Positions 8,217-18,494 are shown, counted from the first letter of the stretch. The stretch is DNA of 64,000 bases from Paracoccus sp. TOH (GCF_030388245.1 NZ_CP098360.1:1448501-1512500); one strand, 5' to 3'. A program made the numbers and translations. The notes: a model not told the origin generated them from the letters alone.

Positions 8217-10877
8217 ATGCCCAGCTTGAATGAGATCCGCTCAACCTTCCTGAACTATTTCGAACGCAACGGCCATCGCGTCGTCGACTCGAGCCCGCTG
8301 GTGCCGCGAAACGACCCGACCCTGATGTTCACCAATTCGGGCATGGTGCAGTTCAAGAACCTGTTCACCGGCGTCGAGACCCGCGATTACAAGCGCGCCA
8401 CCACCGCGCAGAAATGCGTGCGTGCCGGCGGCAAGCACAACGACCTCGACAATGTCGGCTATACCGCGCGCCACCATACCTTCTTCGAGATGCTGGGGAA
8501 TTTCAGCTTCGGCGACTATTTCAAGTCGGATGCCATCCCCTTTGCCTGGGAATTGCTGACCAAGGATTTCGGCATTCCCGGGGACAAGCTGCTGGTCACC
8601 GTCTATCACACCGACGACGAGGCCGCGACGATCTGGAAGAAGGTCGCGGGCCTGACCGACGACCGCATCATCCGCATCCCGACCGACGACAATTTCTGGC
8701 GCATGGGCCCCACCGGCCCCTGCGGCCCCTGCACCGAGATCTTCTACGACCACGGCGACCAGATCTGGGGCGGCCCGCCCGGCTCGGCCGATGAAGATGG
8801 CGACCGCTTCATCGAGATCTGGAACCTGGTCTTCATGCAGAACGAGCAGTTCGAGGACGGCTCGATGCGCGCGCTCGACATGCAGTCGATCGACACCGGC
8901 ATGGGGCTGGAGCGGATCGGCGCGCTTCTGCAGGGCAAGCACGACAATTACGACACCGACCTGATGCGGTCGCTGATCGAGGCCAGCGCGCATGCGACCA
9001 GCGCCGAGCCGGACGGCCCCGGCAAGGTGCATCATCGGGTCATCGCCGACCATCTGCGTTCGACCAGCTTCCTGATCGCGGACGGGGTGATGCCCTCGAA
9101 CGAGGGCCGCGGCTACGTGCTGCGCCGCATCATGCGCCGCGCCATGCGGCACGCGCATATGCTGGGCGCCAAGGATCCGGTGATGCATCGCCTGGTGCCG
9201 GCGCTGGTGCGCGAGATGGGCGCCGCCTATCCCGAACTCGGCCGCGCCCAGGCGCTGATCGAGGAGACGCTGAAGCTGGAGGAGACCCGCTTCAAGCAGA
9301 CGCTCGACCGCGGCTTGCGGCTGCTGGACGACGAGCTGGCGAAGCTGCCCGAGAACGCGAACCTGCCGGGCGAGGCGGCGTTCAAGCTGTACGACACCTA
9401 TGGCTTCCCGCTGGACCTGACCCAGGACGCGCTGCGCGAAAAGGGCCGCGCGGTCGATACCGCCGGCTTCGACGCCGCCATGGCCGAGCAGAAGGCCAAG
9501 GCCCGCGCCGCCTGGGCCGGCTCGGGCGAGACCAAGGATGCCGCGATCTGGTTCGACATCGCTGAACAGCACGGCGCCACCGAATTCCTCGGCTATGATA
9601 CCGAGATCAGCGAGGGCCAGATCCTGGCGCTGGTGCAGGACGGTGCCGCGGTGGATGCGGCGGCCGAGGGCCAGACCGTGCAGATCGTGGTGAACCAGAC
9701 GCCCTTTTACGGCGAATCCGGTGGCCAGGTCGGCGATACCGGCCTGATCAAGACCGAAACCGGCGCGGCGCGCGTCACCGATACCCGGAAGTCGGGCGGC
9801 GTCTTCATCCATATCGCCGAGGTGACGCTGGGCACGATCCAGCGCGGCCAGGGCGCGCAGCTTGCCGTCGATCACGACCGCCGCAGCGCCATCCGCGCCA
9901 ACCATTCGGCCACGCATCTGCTGCACGAGGCGTTGCGCCGCGCCCTGGGCGAGCATGTCGCGCAGCGCGGCAGCCTGAACGCGCCGGACCGGCTGCGCTT
10001 CGACTTCAGCCATGCCAAGGCGATGACCGCCGAGGAACTGGCGCAGGTCGAACGCGAGGTGAACGACTTCATCCGCCAGAACAGCCCCGTCGAGACCCGG
10101 ATCATGTCCCCCGACGATGCCCGCGCCCTAGGTGCGCAGGCGCTGTTCGGCGAGAAATACGGCGACGAGGTGCGCGTGGTCTCGATGGGCGAGCTGGCGG
10201 GCTCGGGCAAGGGCACCGGCGGCCAGACCTATTCGCTGGAGCTGTGCGGCGGCACCCATGTCGCGCGCACCGGCGATATCGGCATGTTCGCCCTGACCGC
10301 CGAAACCGCCTCGGCCGCCGGCATCCGCCGCATCGAGGCGCTGACCGGCCAGGCGGCGATGGAGCAATTGCGCCGCGTGGACGCCGAGCTTTCCGAGATC
10401 GCCGGCATCCTCAAGGCGCAATCGGGCGACGTGGTGAACAAGGTCCGCGCCCTGGCCGAGGAGCGCAAGGCGCTGGCCAACGAGATCGCGCAGCTCAAGC
10501 GCCAGCTGGCCATGGGCGGCGGCGGGTCCGAGGACGGGCCCAGAGAGATCAACGGCATCAAGCTGATCGCCCGCCGCGTCGAGGGCGTGACCGGCAAGGA
10601 ACTGGGCCCGCTGGTCGACGAAATGAAGGCGCGGCTCGGCTCGGGCGCCGTGGTGGTGCTGGCCGAGGCGGATGGCAAGGCGACGGTGGCGGCGGGCGTG
10701 ACCCCCGACCTGACCGGCCGGATCAGCGCCGTCGAACTGGTGCAGGCCGCGACCGCGGCGCTTGGCGGCAAGGGCGGCGGCGGCCGTCCCGACCGCGCCC
10801 AGGGCGGGGCGCCCAGCCTGGCCGCGGCGGACAACGCCATCTCGGCCGTCGAAACCCTGATCGGAGAGAAAGCATGA
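8217..10877 (+). CDS. alaS: Alanine--tRNA ligase
   Basis: Charges tRNA-Ala and edits mischarged Ser/Gly, 886 aa, normal full length. The class II catalytic domain covers about 1-460 ([13 protein letters not shown] at the start and G-M-G-L-E-R motif 3). The editing domain shows N-H-S-A-T-H-L-L-H and C-G-G-T-H-V, which together supply the zinc ligands. The C-Ala region with a DHHA1 domain occupies the last 170 residues, containing a Gly-rich stretch G-G-K-G-G-G-G-R. The ATG of the next gene overlaps its stop (ATGA at 10874-10877), so the two are translationally coupled. Confidence 0.98.
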   Translation: MPSLNEIRSTFLNYFERNGHRVVDSSPLVPRNDPTLMFTNSGMVQFKNLFTGVETRDYKRATTAQKCVRAGGKHNDLDNVGYTARHHTFFEMLGNFSFGDYFKSDAIPFAWELLTKDFGIPGDKLLVTVYHTDDEAATIWKKVAGLTDDRIIRIPTDDNFWRMGPTGPCGPCTEIFYDHGDQIWGGPPGSADEDGDRFIEIWNLVFMQNEQFEDGSMRALDMQSIDTGMGLERIGALLQGKHDNYDTDLMRSLIEASAHATSAEPDGPGKVHHRVIADHLRSTSFLIADGVMPSNEGRGYVLRRIMRRAMRHAHMLGAKDPVMHRLVPALVREMGAAYPELGRAQALIEETLKLEETRFKQTLDRGLRLLDDELAKLPENANLPGEAAFKLYDTYGFPLDLTQDALREKGRAVDTAGFDAAMAEQKAKARAAWAGSGETKDAAIWFDIAEQHGATEFLGYDTEISEGQILALVQDGAAVDAAAEGQTVQIVVNQTPFYGESGGQVGDTGLIKTETGAARVTDTRKSGGVFIHIAEVTLGTIQRGQGAQLAVDHDRRSAIRANHSATHLLHEALRRALGEHVAQRGSLNAPDRLRFDFSHAKAMTAEELAQVEREVNDFIRQNSPVETRIMSPDDARALGAQALFGEKYGDEVRVVSMGELAGSGKGTGGQTYSLELCGGTHVARTGDIGMFALTAETASAAGIRRIEALTGQAAMEQLRRVDAELSEIAGILKAQSGDVVNKVRALAEERKALANEIAQLKRQLAMGGGGSEDGPREINGIKLIARRVEGVTGKELGPLVDEMKARLGSGAVVVLAEADGKATVAAGVTPDLTGRISAVELVQAATAALGGKGGGGRPDRAQGGAPSLAAADNAISAVETLIGEKA

Positions 10878-11164
10878 CCGCTTTGTGGATCGCCCATGTG
10901 ACCGTCACCGACCCCGAGGCCTATGGCGAATATGCCCGGCTGGCGGGGCCGGCGATCGCCGCGCATGGCGGCACCTTCCTGGCCCGCGGCTCGCGCTATG
11001 TGCAGCTCGAGGGCAAGGAGCGCGCCCGCAATGTCGTGGCGCGCTTCCCCAGCGTCGAGGATGCGGTGGCCTGCTACCGCTCGGCCGAATACCAGGCGGC
11101 GCTGGACCATGCCCGGGATGCGGCCGAGCGCGACCTTGTGATCGTGGAAGAGAATCCCGCCTGA
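10874..11164 (+). CDS. DUF1330 family protein
   Basis: A 96-aa protein with the DUF1330 ferredoxin-like dimeric alpha/beta barrel pattern: [16 protein letters not shown] at the N-terminus, H-G-G-T-F-L-A-R-G, then a central L-E-G followed by V-V-A-R-F-P-S and a Y-R-S-A-E-Y-Q block. The biochemical role of the family is not established. The start overlaps the alaS stop by 4 nt, which fixes ATG 10874. A link to alanyl-tRNA synthesis is only by position. Confidence 0.82.
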   Translation: MTALWIAHVTVTDPEAYGEYARLAGPAIAAHGGTFLARGSRYVQLEGKERARNVVARFPSVEDAVACYRSAEYQAALDHARDAAERDLVIVEENPA

Positions 11165-11231
11165 GACTTTTTGGTGATTCGTCAGGCTTTTCGTGCTAGC
11201 TCTTGGAAAAAGCGCGGAAAGGGGCAGGATA

Positions 11232-12026
11232 ATGTGCCGCTGGGCAGCCTATGTCGGCAGTCCGATCTATCTCGAGGACGTCATCTGCCGGCCCGGCCAT
11301 TCGCTGGTCCGGCAAAGCCACGGGGCGACGCGCTGTCACACGCCGGTCAATGCCGACGGCTTCGGCATCGCCTGGTATGGCGAGCGCGACGAGCCCGGCC
11401 TTTACCGCGACATCATGCCGGCCTGGTCGGACAGCAACCTGCGCAGCCTGACCGCCACGGTGCAATCGCATCTGTTCTTGGCCCATGTGCGGGCCTCGAC
11501 CGGCACGGCGACCAGCCGCAACAATTGCCATCCCTTCGTGGTCGGCCGCTGGAGCTTCATGCATAACGGCCAGTTCGGCGGCTATGACAGCTATCGCCGC
11601 CATGCCGAGGTGCTGATCCCGGATGAGCTTTACCCGCATCGCAAGGGCGCCACCGACAGCGAGGCGCTGTTCCTGATGGCCCTGGGCGAGGGGCTGGAGG
11701 ACGACCCCGCCGGCGCCATGGCCCGCGCCACCGCGAAATTCGAGGCGCTGGCCCGACAAAGGGGCAGCGCCCCGCATGTGCGGCTGACGGCGGCCTTCTC
11801 GGACGGGCAAAGGCTTTATGCCCTGCGCTATGCCAGCGACGACCTCGCGCCGAGCCTGTTCCACCGCTGGTCCGATACGCGCGGCGGCCGGGCGGTGGTC
11901 TCGGAACCGCTGGAAAGCGACGAGACCGGCTGGCTGGAAGTGCCGGCGCAAAGTTTCTGTGTCTTCGACGGCGCCGAGTTGGCGATCACGCCCTTCCAGC
12001 CCGAGCCGCTGCGCAGCGTCGCCTGA
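11232..12026 (+). CDS. Class II glutamine amidotransferase (YafJ/EgtC-like)
   Basis: A 264-aa stand-alone N-terminal-nucleophile amidohydrolase. After initiator Met removal the catalytic Cys2 would be exposed (M-C-R-W-A-A-Y). The family's H-V-R-A-S-T-G and N-N-C-H-P-F blocks and the oxyanion-hole motif F-M-H-N-G-Q-F-G-G are all present. No synthase domain is attached, and no ergothioneine genes are nearby, so the acceptor is unknown. An in-frame start at 11193 exists, but only ATG 11232 puts Cys at position 2, and a GGGGCAGGA ribosome-site-like run lies just upstream. Confidence 0.82.
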   Translation: MCRWAAYVGSPIYLEDVICRPGHSLVRQSHGATRCHTPVNADGFGIAWYGERDEPGLYRDIMPAWSDSNLRSLTATVQSHLFLAHVRASTGTATSRNNCHPFVVGRWSFMHNGQFGGYDSYRRHAEVLIPDELYPHRKGATDSEALFLMALGEGLEDDPAGAMARATAKFEALARQRGSAPHVRLTAAFSDGQRLYALRYASDDLAPSLFHRWSDTRGGRAVVSEPLESDETGWLEVPAQSFCVFDGAELAITPFQPEPLRSVA

Positions 12027-12101
12027 ATCGCCGGCGGGGTCGCGCAGATCCGGCCGCCGCCAGCGGATGGTTCCGCCGGCCGCAGCCGCCGCTCTGCGGG
12101 A

Positions 12102-12323
12102 TCAGATGTAGAAGCGATCGGCAAAGACGTAAAGCGCGATCCGGTCGCGGGTCAGACCCATCCGGGCCAGTTCGGCGTCGGATTTCGCCTCCAGCGCCTC
12201 GATCTCGGCGCGGCGCGAACGACTGGCGATATAGGCCTCGGTGCCGCGCGACAGCCATTTCAGGAACGCGTCGAACAGCGCCGGCAGCCGGGGCGCGGAA
12301 GTGTTGGTCGAGATCGTAGCCAT
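12102..12323 (-). CDS. DUF1127 small protein
   Basis: A 73-aa protein with a C-terminal DUF1127 domain (E-I-E-A-L-E-A-K-S-D-A-E-L-A-R-M-G-L-T-R-D-R-I). These short arginine-containing proteins are common in Rhodobacterales, and some are linked to stress and small-RNA or RNA turnover control. The specific role here is unknown. ATG at 12321-12323 is preceded on the minus strand by GAAAGGG. Longer in-frame starts up to 12575 would add GC-rich sequence without DUF1127 character and are rejected. Upstream is a 272-bp gap containing a striking dyad at 12411-12428. Confidence 0.85.
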   Translation of the reverse strand: MATISTNTSAPRLPALFDAFLKWLSRGTEAYIASRSRRAEIEALEAKSDAELARMGLTRDRIALYVFADRFYI

Positions 12324-12410
12324 GGGAAACCCTTTCGGTATCGGCGAATGGTTTCCTCCCCTGCTGCCGAATTTAGGCCAGCCCTCCGGCCGCCGCCACC
12401 GCTTCTTTTG

Positions 12411-12428
12411 CAATGCAGCATTGCATTG
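12411..12428. promoter_or_regulatory. TGC/GCA dyad upstream of the DUF1127 gene
   Basis: CAATGCA (12411-12417), four bases, TGCATTG (12422-12428) forms a perfect inverted repeat. It overlaps a second dyad, CAATGC-A-GCATTG (12411-12423). The site is 88 bp upstream of the DUF1127 start and AT-richer than its surroundings. It looks like an operator for a dimeric repressor. TGC/GCA-rich sites of this style are known for PhaR, the PHB regulator of Paracoccus, but the assignment is a guess. Confidence 0.4.
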
Positions 12429-12595
12429 GTGGCCCAGGCGGGCCTGCGCAAGGGAAATCCCGGCCCCTGGGCGGCCGGCGGCCGGCGCGTCTTGCGCATC
12501 CCCGGCATTTGGTGCCGCGGGCGGAATGCGCTTTCCCCCGCGCGGTTCGGCCATTATACCAGCCGCGGCATTCATGACCGCAAGGGGATAGCACT

Positions 12596-13888
12596 ATGGC
12601 CAATGTGGTGGTCGTCGGCGCGCAATGGGGCGACGAGGGCAAGGGCAAGATCGTCGACTGGCTGTCGGAACGCGCCGATGTGATCGCGCGCTTCCAGGGC
12701 GGCCACAACGCCGGCCACACGCTGGTCATCGGCAACCAGGTCTTCAAGCTGTCGCTCTTGCCTTCGGGCATCGTGCGCAAGGGCAAGATGGCGGTCATCG
12801 GCAATGGCGTGGTGCTGGATCCCTGGTCGCTGTTCGCCGAAATCGACAAGCTGGCCGCCCAGGGCGTCGAGATCTCGCCGGAAAACCTGATGATCGCGGA
12901 AAACACCCCGCTGATCCTGCCGCTGCACCAGGATCTCGACAAGCTGCGCGAGGAAGCCGCCGGTGCCAGCAAGATCGGCACCACCGGCCGCGGCATCGGC
13001 CCGGCTTATGAGGACAAGGTCGGCCGCCGCAGCATCCGCGTCGCCGATCTGGGCGATGCCGAGACGCTGGAGTCCCGCCTTGACCGCCTGCTGGCGCATC
13101 ACGACGCGCTGCGCCAGGGCCTGGGCGCCACGCCCATCGACCGGGCCGAGCTGCGCGCCAGGCTGCTGGACATCGCCCCGAAGCTCTTGCAATACGCCCA
13201 GCCGGTCTGGAAGGTGATGAACGACGCCCGCAAATCCGGCAAGCGCATCCTGTTCGAGGGCGCGCAGGGCAGCCTGCTGGACATCGACTTCGGCACCTAT
13301 CCCTATGTGACCAGCTCGACCACCATGTCGGGCATGGCGGCCAGCGGCACCGGGCTCGGCCCCTCGGCCATCGGCTTCGTGCTGGGCATCGTCAAGGCCT
13401 ATACCACCCGCGTCGGCGAAGGCCCGTTCCCGACCGAGCTGGACGATGCCGACGGCCAGCGCCTGGGCGAGCGCGGCCATGAATTCGGCACCGTCACCGG
13501 CCGCAAGCGCCGCTGCGGCTGGTTCGACGCGGTGCTGGTGCGCCAGACCTGCGCCATCTCGGGCGTGGACGGCATCGCGCTGACCAAGCTCGACGTGCTG
13601 GACGGCTTCAAGACCCTGAAGATCTGCACCGGCTACGATGTGGATGGCCAGCATTACGACCACCTGCCCACCGCCGCGGCGCTGCAGGCCCGCGCGAAAC
13701 CCGTCTACGAGGAGATGGAGGGCTGGCAGGACTCGACGCAAGGCGCGCGCAGCTGGGCCGATCTGCCCGCCAATGCGATCAAATACGTCCGCCGCATCGA
13801 AGAGCTGATCCAGTGCCCCGTCGCGCTGCTCTCGACCTCGCCCGAGCGCGACGATACCATCCTGGTCACCGATCCCTTCGCGGACTGA
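12596..13888 (+). CDS. purA: Adenylosuccinate synthetase
   Basis: Couples GTP hydrolysis to condensation of IMP and aspartate, the first committed step to AMP, 430 aa. The P-loop-like [10 protein letters not shown] begins at residue 12. G-G-H-N-A-G-H-T and [15 protein letters not shown] are the IMP-binding blocks, and R-K-R-R-C-G-W-F-D and T-K-L-D-V-L-D mark the C-terminal half. ATG 12596 follows AAGGGG at suitable spacing. TATACC (12555-12560) upstream with TTTCCC (12532-12537) at 17 bp could be a promoter, but the match is modest. Confidence 0.98.
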   Translation: MANVVVVGAQWGDEGKGKIVDWLSERADVIARFQGGHNAGHTLVIGNQVFKLSLLPSGIVRKGKMAVIGNGVVLDPWSLFAEIDKLAAQGVEISPENLMIAENTPLILPLHQDLDKLREEAAGASKIGTTGRGIGPAYEDKVGRRSIRVADLGDAETLESRLDRLLAHHDALRQGLGATPIDRAELRARLLDIAPKLLQYAQPVWKVMNDARKSGKRILFEGAQGSLLDIDFGTYPYVTSSTTMSGMAASGTGLGPSAIGFVLGIVKAYTTRVGEGPFPTELDDADGQRLGERGHEFGTVTGRKRRCGWFDAVLVRQTCAISGVDGIALTKLDVLDGFKTLKICTGYDVDGQHYDHLPTAAALQARAKPVYEEMEGWQDSTQGARSWADLPANAIKYVRRIEELIQCPVALLSTSPERDDTILVTDPFAD

Positions 13889-13898
13889 TAGGGACGCC

Positions 13899-14111
13899 AT
13901 GGACCTCAAGACGCGCAAACGCTGGTCGCTGCTGATCCTGCTGGTCGGGCTGCCGCTTTATATCGTGGTGGCGGTAAGCCTGGTGAACTGGATGGACCGG
14001 AGCTGGGGCCGCCAGCCGATCCTGGTCGAGCTTGCGGTCTATGTGGTCCTCGGCATCCTCTGGGCGCTGCCGTTCCGCAAGGTGTTCACCGGCATCGGCA
14101 AGGGCGAATGA
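13899..14111 (+). CDS. DUF2842 membrane protein
   Basis: A 70-aa protein with two membrane helices (about residues 9-29 and 44-60). It carries the DUF2842 pattern G-L-P-L-Y-I-V-V-A in helix 1 and V-L-G-I-L-W-A-L-P-F-R-K-V-F-T-G-I-G-K at the end. Function unknown. It starts 11 bp after purA and its stop overlaps the next start (ATGA, 14108-14111), so purA, this gene and the kinase gene are probably one transcript. Confidence 0.85.
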   Translation: MDLKTRKRWSLLILLVGLPLYIVVAVSLVNWMDRSWGRQPILVELAVYVVLGILWALPFRKVFTGIGKGE

Positions 14112-14752
14112 GGCTCGCCAGCGCCCGCCCGGTCACGCTGATCGGCGGCGCGCCGGCCGTCGCCCGGGCCGACCTGCAGCAGGCGCTGCGGCTTGCCCCG
14201 GTGGTGGCGGCCGCCGACAGCGGCGCCGACACCGCGCTGAGCCACGGGCTGATGCCGGCGGCGGTCTGGGGCGATTTCGACAGCATCTCGGCCCGTGCCC
14301 GGGCCGAGATCCCGGCCGAGAATCAGCACCCCATCGCCGAACAGGACAGCACCGATTTCGAGAAATGCCTGGCCCGGCTCGACACGCCCTTCGTCATCGC
14401 CTTGGGGTTCTCGGGCGCGCGCCACGACCATTTCCTCTCGGCGCTCGGCGTGCTCGCCCGCCGCATCGGCCCGCCCTGCCTGCTGATCGCCGGCGAGGAC
14501 GTGATCACCCTTGCGCCGCCGCGCCTGACGCTGGACCTCGCGCCCGGCACGCGGGTCTCGCTTTTCCCGATGGGCCCGGCCTCGGGCCGCTCGACCGGGC
14601 TGAAATGGCCCATCGACGGGCTCGCCTTCGCGCCCACCGGCCGCAGCGGCACCTCGAACGAAGCCACCGGCCCGGTCACGCTGGAATGCGAGGGGCCGAT
14701 GCTCCTGATCCTGCCGCGTTCCGAGCTTCCGGCGCTCGCAGGCGCTCTCTGA
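14108..14752 (+). CDS. Thiamine diphosphokinase
   Basis: Transfers pyrophosphate from ATP to thiamine, giving thiamine diphosphate, 214 aa. Recognised by A-A-D-S-G-A-D-T-A-L near residue 40, then the family signature V-W-G-D-F-D-S-I-S, followed by Q-D-S-T-D-F-E-K-C-L (metal/pyrophosphate region) and G-F-S-G-A-R-H-D-H in the middle. The C-terminal region with G-L-K-W-P and S-N-E-A matches the thiamine-binding domain. The start overlaps DUF2842 by 4 nt. It converges on the peptide permease gene, with only 41 bp between and no clear terminator. Confidence 0.88.
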   Translation: MRLASARPVTLIGGAPAVARADLQQALRLAPVVAAADSGADTALSHGLMPAAVWGDFDSISARARAEIPAENQHPIAEQDSTDFEKCLARLDTPFVIALGFSGARHDHFLSALGVLARRIGPPCLLIAGEDVITLAPPRLTLDLAPGTRVSLFPMGPASGRSTGLKWPIDGLAFAPTGRSGTSNEATGPVTLECEGPMLLILPRSELPALAGAL

Positions 14753-14793
14753 CCGCCTTCACCGTTTTCCAAATACCCCGGCAGCCGCGCCGT

Positions 14794-15780
14794 TCAGCGC
14801 TTGCGGATCCGCGGGTCCATGGCATCGCGCAAGCCGTCGCCGATATAGTTCACCGACAGCACCGTCAGCGAGATCAGCAGCCCCGGCAGCACCACCCGCC
14901 AGGGATACATCTGCATCTGGTCCACCGCGTCGTAAAGCAGCCGGCCCCAGGTCGGGAAATCCGGCGGAAAGCCCAGCCCCAGGAAGGACAGCGCGCTTTC
15001 GGTGATGATCGCCGTGGCGATGCCCAGCGTCGCCGCCACCACGATGGGCGAGACCACGTTGGGCAGCACATGACGCAGGATCATCCGCGGCGCCGGCGTG
15101 CCGATGGATTTCGCCGCCAGGATGAACTCGCGCTCCTTCAGCCCCAGCACCTCGCCGCGCACGATGCGCGCGGTCTGCATCCACGAGGTGACGCCGATGG
15201 CGCCGACGATCAGCAGGAAGGTGCCGCCGGCCGGGCCCATCGCCTTGCCCAAAGGCTCGCGGAACAGCGTCACCATCAAAAGCAGCAGCGGCAGCAGCGG
15301 CAGGGCCAGGAACAGCTCGGTCAGCCGCATCAGCGGCGCGTCGAGCCGGCGGAAATAGCCCGAGCTGATGCCGATCAGGCTGCCCAGCGTCAGTGCGATC
15401 GCCATGGCGGTCAGCCCCACCGCCAGCGACACCCGCCCCCCGGCCATCAGCCGCGCCAGCAGGTCGCGGCCCAGCTGGTCGGTGCCCAGCGGATGCGCGA
15501 CGCTGAAGCCCTGGTTGCGGGCACGGATGTCGACGAAGGTCGGCTCGATGGTCCAGACCAGCGGCCCGGCGGTCACGAACAGGATGATCGCCACGAACAG
15601 CACCAGTGCCACCATGGCGCCGCGATGGCTGCGGAACTGCCGCCAGATGTCGCGTCCCTGGCTGCGGGCCGGGGCCTCGGGCGGCGTCCCACCCCCGACA
15701 GGATCGGCGGGCGGCAGCGCCTCGGCCCCCGGCGCCGCGGCGTTGACCGCGCTTTCCTCGATCAGCAGCCGGTCAGTCAT
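14794..15780 (-). CDS. Oligopeptide ABC transporter permease (OppC type)
   Basis: Inner-membrane subunit, 328 aa, of an ABC importer for peptides or similar solutes. The cytoplasmic N-terminus of about 60 residues includes a G-R-D-I-W-R-Q-F-R basic patch, followed by the first helix and the OppC N-terminal domain, then five further helices. The EAA-like loop A-A-K-S-I-G-T-P-A-P-R-M-I-L-R-H-V-L-P-N contacts the ATPase. The protein ends in D-P-R-I-R-K-R, the family's usual C-terminus. Its start overlaps the upstream oppB-like gene by 8 nt. Confidence 0.9.
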   Translation of the reverse strand: MTDRLLIEESAVNAAAPGAEALPPADPVGGGTPPEAPARSQGRDIWRQFRSHRGAMVALVLFVAIILFVTAGPLVWTIEPTFVDIRARNQGFSVAHPLGTDQLGRDLLARLMAGGRVSLAVGLTAMAIALTLGSLIGISSGYFRRLDAPLMRLTELFLALPLLPLLLLMVTLFREPLGKAMGPAGGTFLLIVGAIGVTSWMQTARIVRGEVLGLKEREFILAAKSIGTPAPRMILRHVLPNVVSPIVVAATLGIATAIITESALSFLGLGFPPDFPTWGRLLYDAVDQMQMYPWRVVLPGLLISLTVLSVNYIGDGLRDAMDPRIRKR

Positions 15781-16780
15781 AGCGGATCCTCGGGTCCAGC
15801 ACGCCGTAAAGCAGGTCGGCGATCAGGGTGAAACTGACGATCAGCACCGCGAAGATGAAGGTCAGCGTCATCACCATCGGGATGTCGTTGGCGTTGATCG
15901 CCAGGATCAGCAACTGCCCCAGCCCGTTCACCTTGAACACCTGCTCGGTGATGATGGCGCCGCCGAACACCGCCGGCAGCCCCAGCGCGATCACCGTCAC
16001 CACCGGGATCAGGCTGTTGCGCAGCACATGCTTCAGCACCACGATGCGCTCGCTCAGGCCCTTGGCCCGCGCGGTGCGCACGTAATCCTGCCGCAGGTTG
16101 TCCAGCATGGATGCGCGCATGAAGCGGCTGATCTGCGCGGCATTGTAAAGCGCCAGCACCGTGACCGGCATCACCATCTGCCGCACCTGCTGGACGAAAC
16201 TGTCCCAATCCGTCACCCGCAGCGTGGTGTCATAGATCGACGGGAACCATTGCAGCTTGATGCCGAAGACGATGATCAGCACCACCCCGGTGAAAAAGGT
16301 CGGCAGCGAGAAGCCGACCATCGACACGAAAGTGCCGATCTGGTCGAACCAGGAATATTGCCGATAGGCCGAGACGATGCCGATCGGGATCGCGATCAGC
16401 ACCCCGATCAGGTAGGACATGCCGACGACGGTCAGCGTCTGCGGCAGCCGCTGCGCGATCACGTCGAAGACCGGGCTGCGGCTCTGGAAGCTGATGATGC
16501 GCTGCATGCCTGCGCTGAACCCGGTGCCGAAGGCGCGGTCGAACCAGTAAAGCGGCTCGACCCAGAAGAACTGCTTCAGCCACAGCACGTAGCGGATATA
16601 CCAGGCCTGCCCAAGGCCAAGCGCCTCGCGCATCCGCTCCTTGACCTCGGGCGGCACGGTCAGCGGCACGTCGCCCAAGGGGTCGCCGGGCGAGGCTTCC
16701 AGCAGCAGGAAGATCACCAGCGAGATGAACAAGAGCGTCGGGATCGCCAGCATAAGCCGGCGCAGGGCGAAACTCAGCAT
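15773..16780 (-). CDS. Oligopeptide ABC transporter permease (OppB type)
   Basis: Partner permease of 335 aa. It has an OppB-style start (M-L-S-F-A-L-R-R-L-M-L-A-I-P-T-L-L-F-I-S-L-V-I-F), a long first periplasmic region with P-G-D-P-L, and an ATPase-contact loop T-A-R-A-K-G-L-S-E-R-I-V-V-L-K-H-V-L-R-N. The C-terminus is L-L-Y-G-V-L-D-P-R-I-R-Y-D. The open frame extends to 16879, but ATG 16778-16780 gives the canonical N-terminus. The binding-protein gene upstream stops 16 bp before, so the genes are co-transcribed on the minus strand. Confidence 0.92.
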   Translation of the reverse strand: MLSFALRRLMLAIPTLLFISLVIFLLLEASPGDPLGDVPLTVPPEVKERMREALGLGQAWYIRYVLWLKQFFWVEPLYWFDRAFGTGFSAGMQRIISFQSRSPVFDVIAQRLPQTLTVVGMSYLIGVLIAIPIGIVSAYRQYSWFDQIGTFVSMVGFSLPTFFTGVVLIIVFGIKLQWFPSIYDTTLRVTDWDSFVQQVRQMVMPVTVLALYNAAQISRFMRASMLDNLRQDYVRTARAKGLSERIVVLKHVLRNSLIPVVTVIALGLPAVFGGAIITEQVFKVNGLGQLLILAINANDIPMVMTLTFIFAVLIVSFTLIADLLYGVLDPRIRYD

Positions 16781-16796
16781 GGCGATCCCCCGCCTT

Positions 16797-18494
16797 TCAC
16801 TCGGCTCGGCTCCAGTCGGCGACGTTCCACAGCTGCCCCTCCCAGCCGTTCGGGGCGACGCCCGCAAGGCTGTTCGCATGGGCCGAGACCATGCCGCGAT
16901 GCACCAGCGGCAGCAGGTAATGGCCCTCGGCGGTCAGCGTGTCGGTCAGGCGCTTGGCGATCTCCTGCCGCTTTTCCGGCTCGGCGCTGCCATGCAGCTC
17001 CTCGATGCCCGCGTCATAGGCCTTGTCGCAGAAGCGCACGGAATTGTTGCCCTGCCACTGGTTTGCCGCCGAGGGGATGCGCGAACAGACGAACTTGTTC
17101 AGGAACGAGGCCGGATCGGGGATATAGAAGGCATCGGTGAACATCTGCGCATCGGCATAGAATTTCTGCTGCGAATCGGGATTGCCGGGGTCGCCGCCGA
17201 AGAAGGCGGCGCCGTCCACCGCCTTCAGCTCGGTCTCGACGCCGATCTCGGACCACCATTGCTTGACCAGCGCCTGCACGTCCTGGCGCACCGGGTTCAC
17301 CGTGGTCTGGAACACCAGCGACAGCCGATGCCCGTCCTTTTCGCGGATGCCGTCGCCGCCCGGCAGCCAGCCGGCCTGGTCCAGCGCCGCTTTGGCGCCC
17401 GCGATGTCCTGCGTCAGGCATTCGTCGCGGCCCGAGGCATAGGCGGCCGGCACCGGCACGATGGTGCAGGTCGGCTTGCCGGCCGGGCCATAGGTCAGCT
17501 CGGCCAGCAGCGGCCGGTCGATGGCCATGGACAGCGCCTGGCGCACCGCCGGATCGCTCAGCACCGGATGCGGATGCGCGGCCGTGGACCGCTCGCCCTC
17601 GGGCAGGTCCGAACTGGGGTCGGTCTGGTTCAGCTCGATCCGTTCGACCATCGAACCGAAGCTGGCGACCAGCTTGCCCTTGCCCTGCGCCTCCATCGCC
17701 GCCACCGTCTCGGGCGGCAGCTGCAGGTTCCAGGCGAAATCGTATTCGCCCGATTCCAGCACCGCGCGCGCCGCCGCCATGGCGTCGCCGCCGCCCTTGA
17801 CCGTCACCCGGTCGAAGGCGGGCTTGGCGGGGTCGCGGTAATGCTGGTTGATCTCGAACACCGCCACGTCGCCGGGCCGGAAATCCGTCACCCGATAGGG
17901 GCCGGTGCCGATGGGGCCGAAATTCTGCGCCGTGCAGCTGGCGCCCGCCGCGCCCATGCAGGGCTGGAACTGTGCCTTTTGCAGCACCGGCGTGCGCCCG
18001 CCGACGAAGGCTTGCAGGGGCGCATAGCGCGGCGCGTCGAAATTCAGCCGCACCCTCTGCGCATCCAGCGCCTCGACCGAGGCGATGCCCTCGAACTCGG
18101 CCAGCACCGCGCAGCCAAAGGCGGGGTCCATGCAATATTCGGCGGTGAACTGCACGTCCTCGGCGGTGACCGGCGTGCCGTCCGACCAGACCAGCCCCGG
18201 CTTCAGCGTCCAGGTGACCGAGGTGAAATCCGCGGCGATGCCGCCATTCTCGCGGCTGGGGATCTCGGCCGCCAGCACCGGCAACAGGCTGCCGTCATCG
18301 GCGACCAGCGCCAGCGGCTCGACCACCATCGAGGCCGGGTCCACGTCCTTGGCGCCGGTGGACAGATAGGGGTTCAGCACCGTGGCGGCCTGCCAGTACA
18401 GCACGCGCAGCGCGCCGTCGCCGCCGCGTTCGGCCAGGGCGGGCGAGGCGACGGCCAGCGCAAGCGCCGAGACAATCAGTCGGGAAATCATCAT
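16797..18494 (-). CDS. Peptide ABC transporter substrate-binding protein, copy 1 (SBP family 5)
   Basis: Periplasmic receptor, 565 aa, for the adjacent permeases. The signal peptide spans residues 1-21 (cleavage near A-L-A-E). Family 5 hallmarks include L-N-P-Y-L-S near the start, W-T-L-K-P-G-L-V-W-S-D-G-T-P-V-T-A-E-D-V and I-G-T-G-P-Y-R-V. It is clearly a paralogue of the next upstream gene: L-N-Q-T-D-P-S-S-D-L-P-E-G-E-R-S-T-A versus the same block there. It lies between the second binding protein and oppB. The ligand cannot be named from sequence. Confidence 0.92.
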   Translation of the reverse strand: MMISRLIVSALALAVASPALAERGGDGALRVLYWQAATVLNPYLSTGAKDVDPASMVVEPLALVADDGSLLPVLAAEIPSRENGGIAADFTSVTWTLKPGLVWSDGTPVTAEDVQFTAEYCMDPAFGCAVLAEFEGIASVEALDAQRVRLNFDAPRYAPLQAFVGGRTPVLQKAQFQPCMGAAGASCTAQNFGPIGTGPYRVTDFRPGDVAVFEINQHYRDPAKPAFDRVTVKGGGDAMAAARAVLESGEYDFAWNLQLPPETVAAMEAQGKGKLVASFGSMVERIELNQTDPSSDLPEGERSTAAHPHPVLSDPAVRQALSMAIDRPLLAELTYGPAGKPTCTIVPVPAAYASGRDECLTQDIAGAKAALDQAGWLPGGDGIREKDGHRLSLVFQTTVNPVRQDVQALVKQWWSEIGVETELKAVDGAAFFGGDPGNPDSQQKFYADAQMFTDAFYIPDPASFLNKFVCSRIPSAANQWQGNNSVRFCDKAYDAGIEELHGSAEPEKRQEIAKRLTDTLTAEGHYLLPLVHRGMVSAHANSLAGVAPNGWEGQLWNVADWSRAE

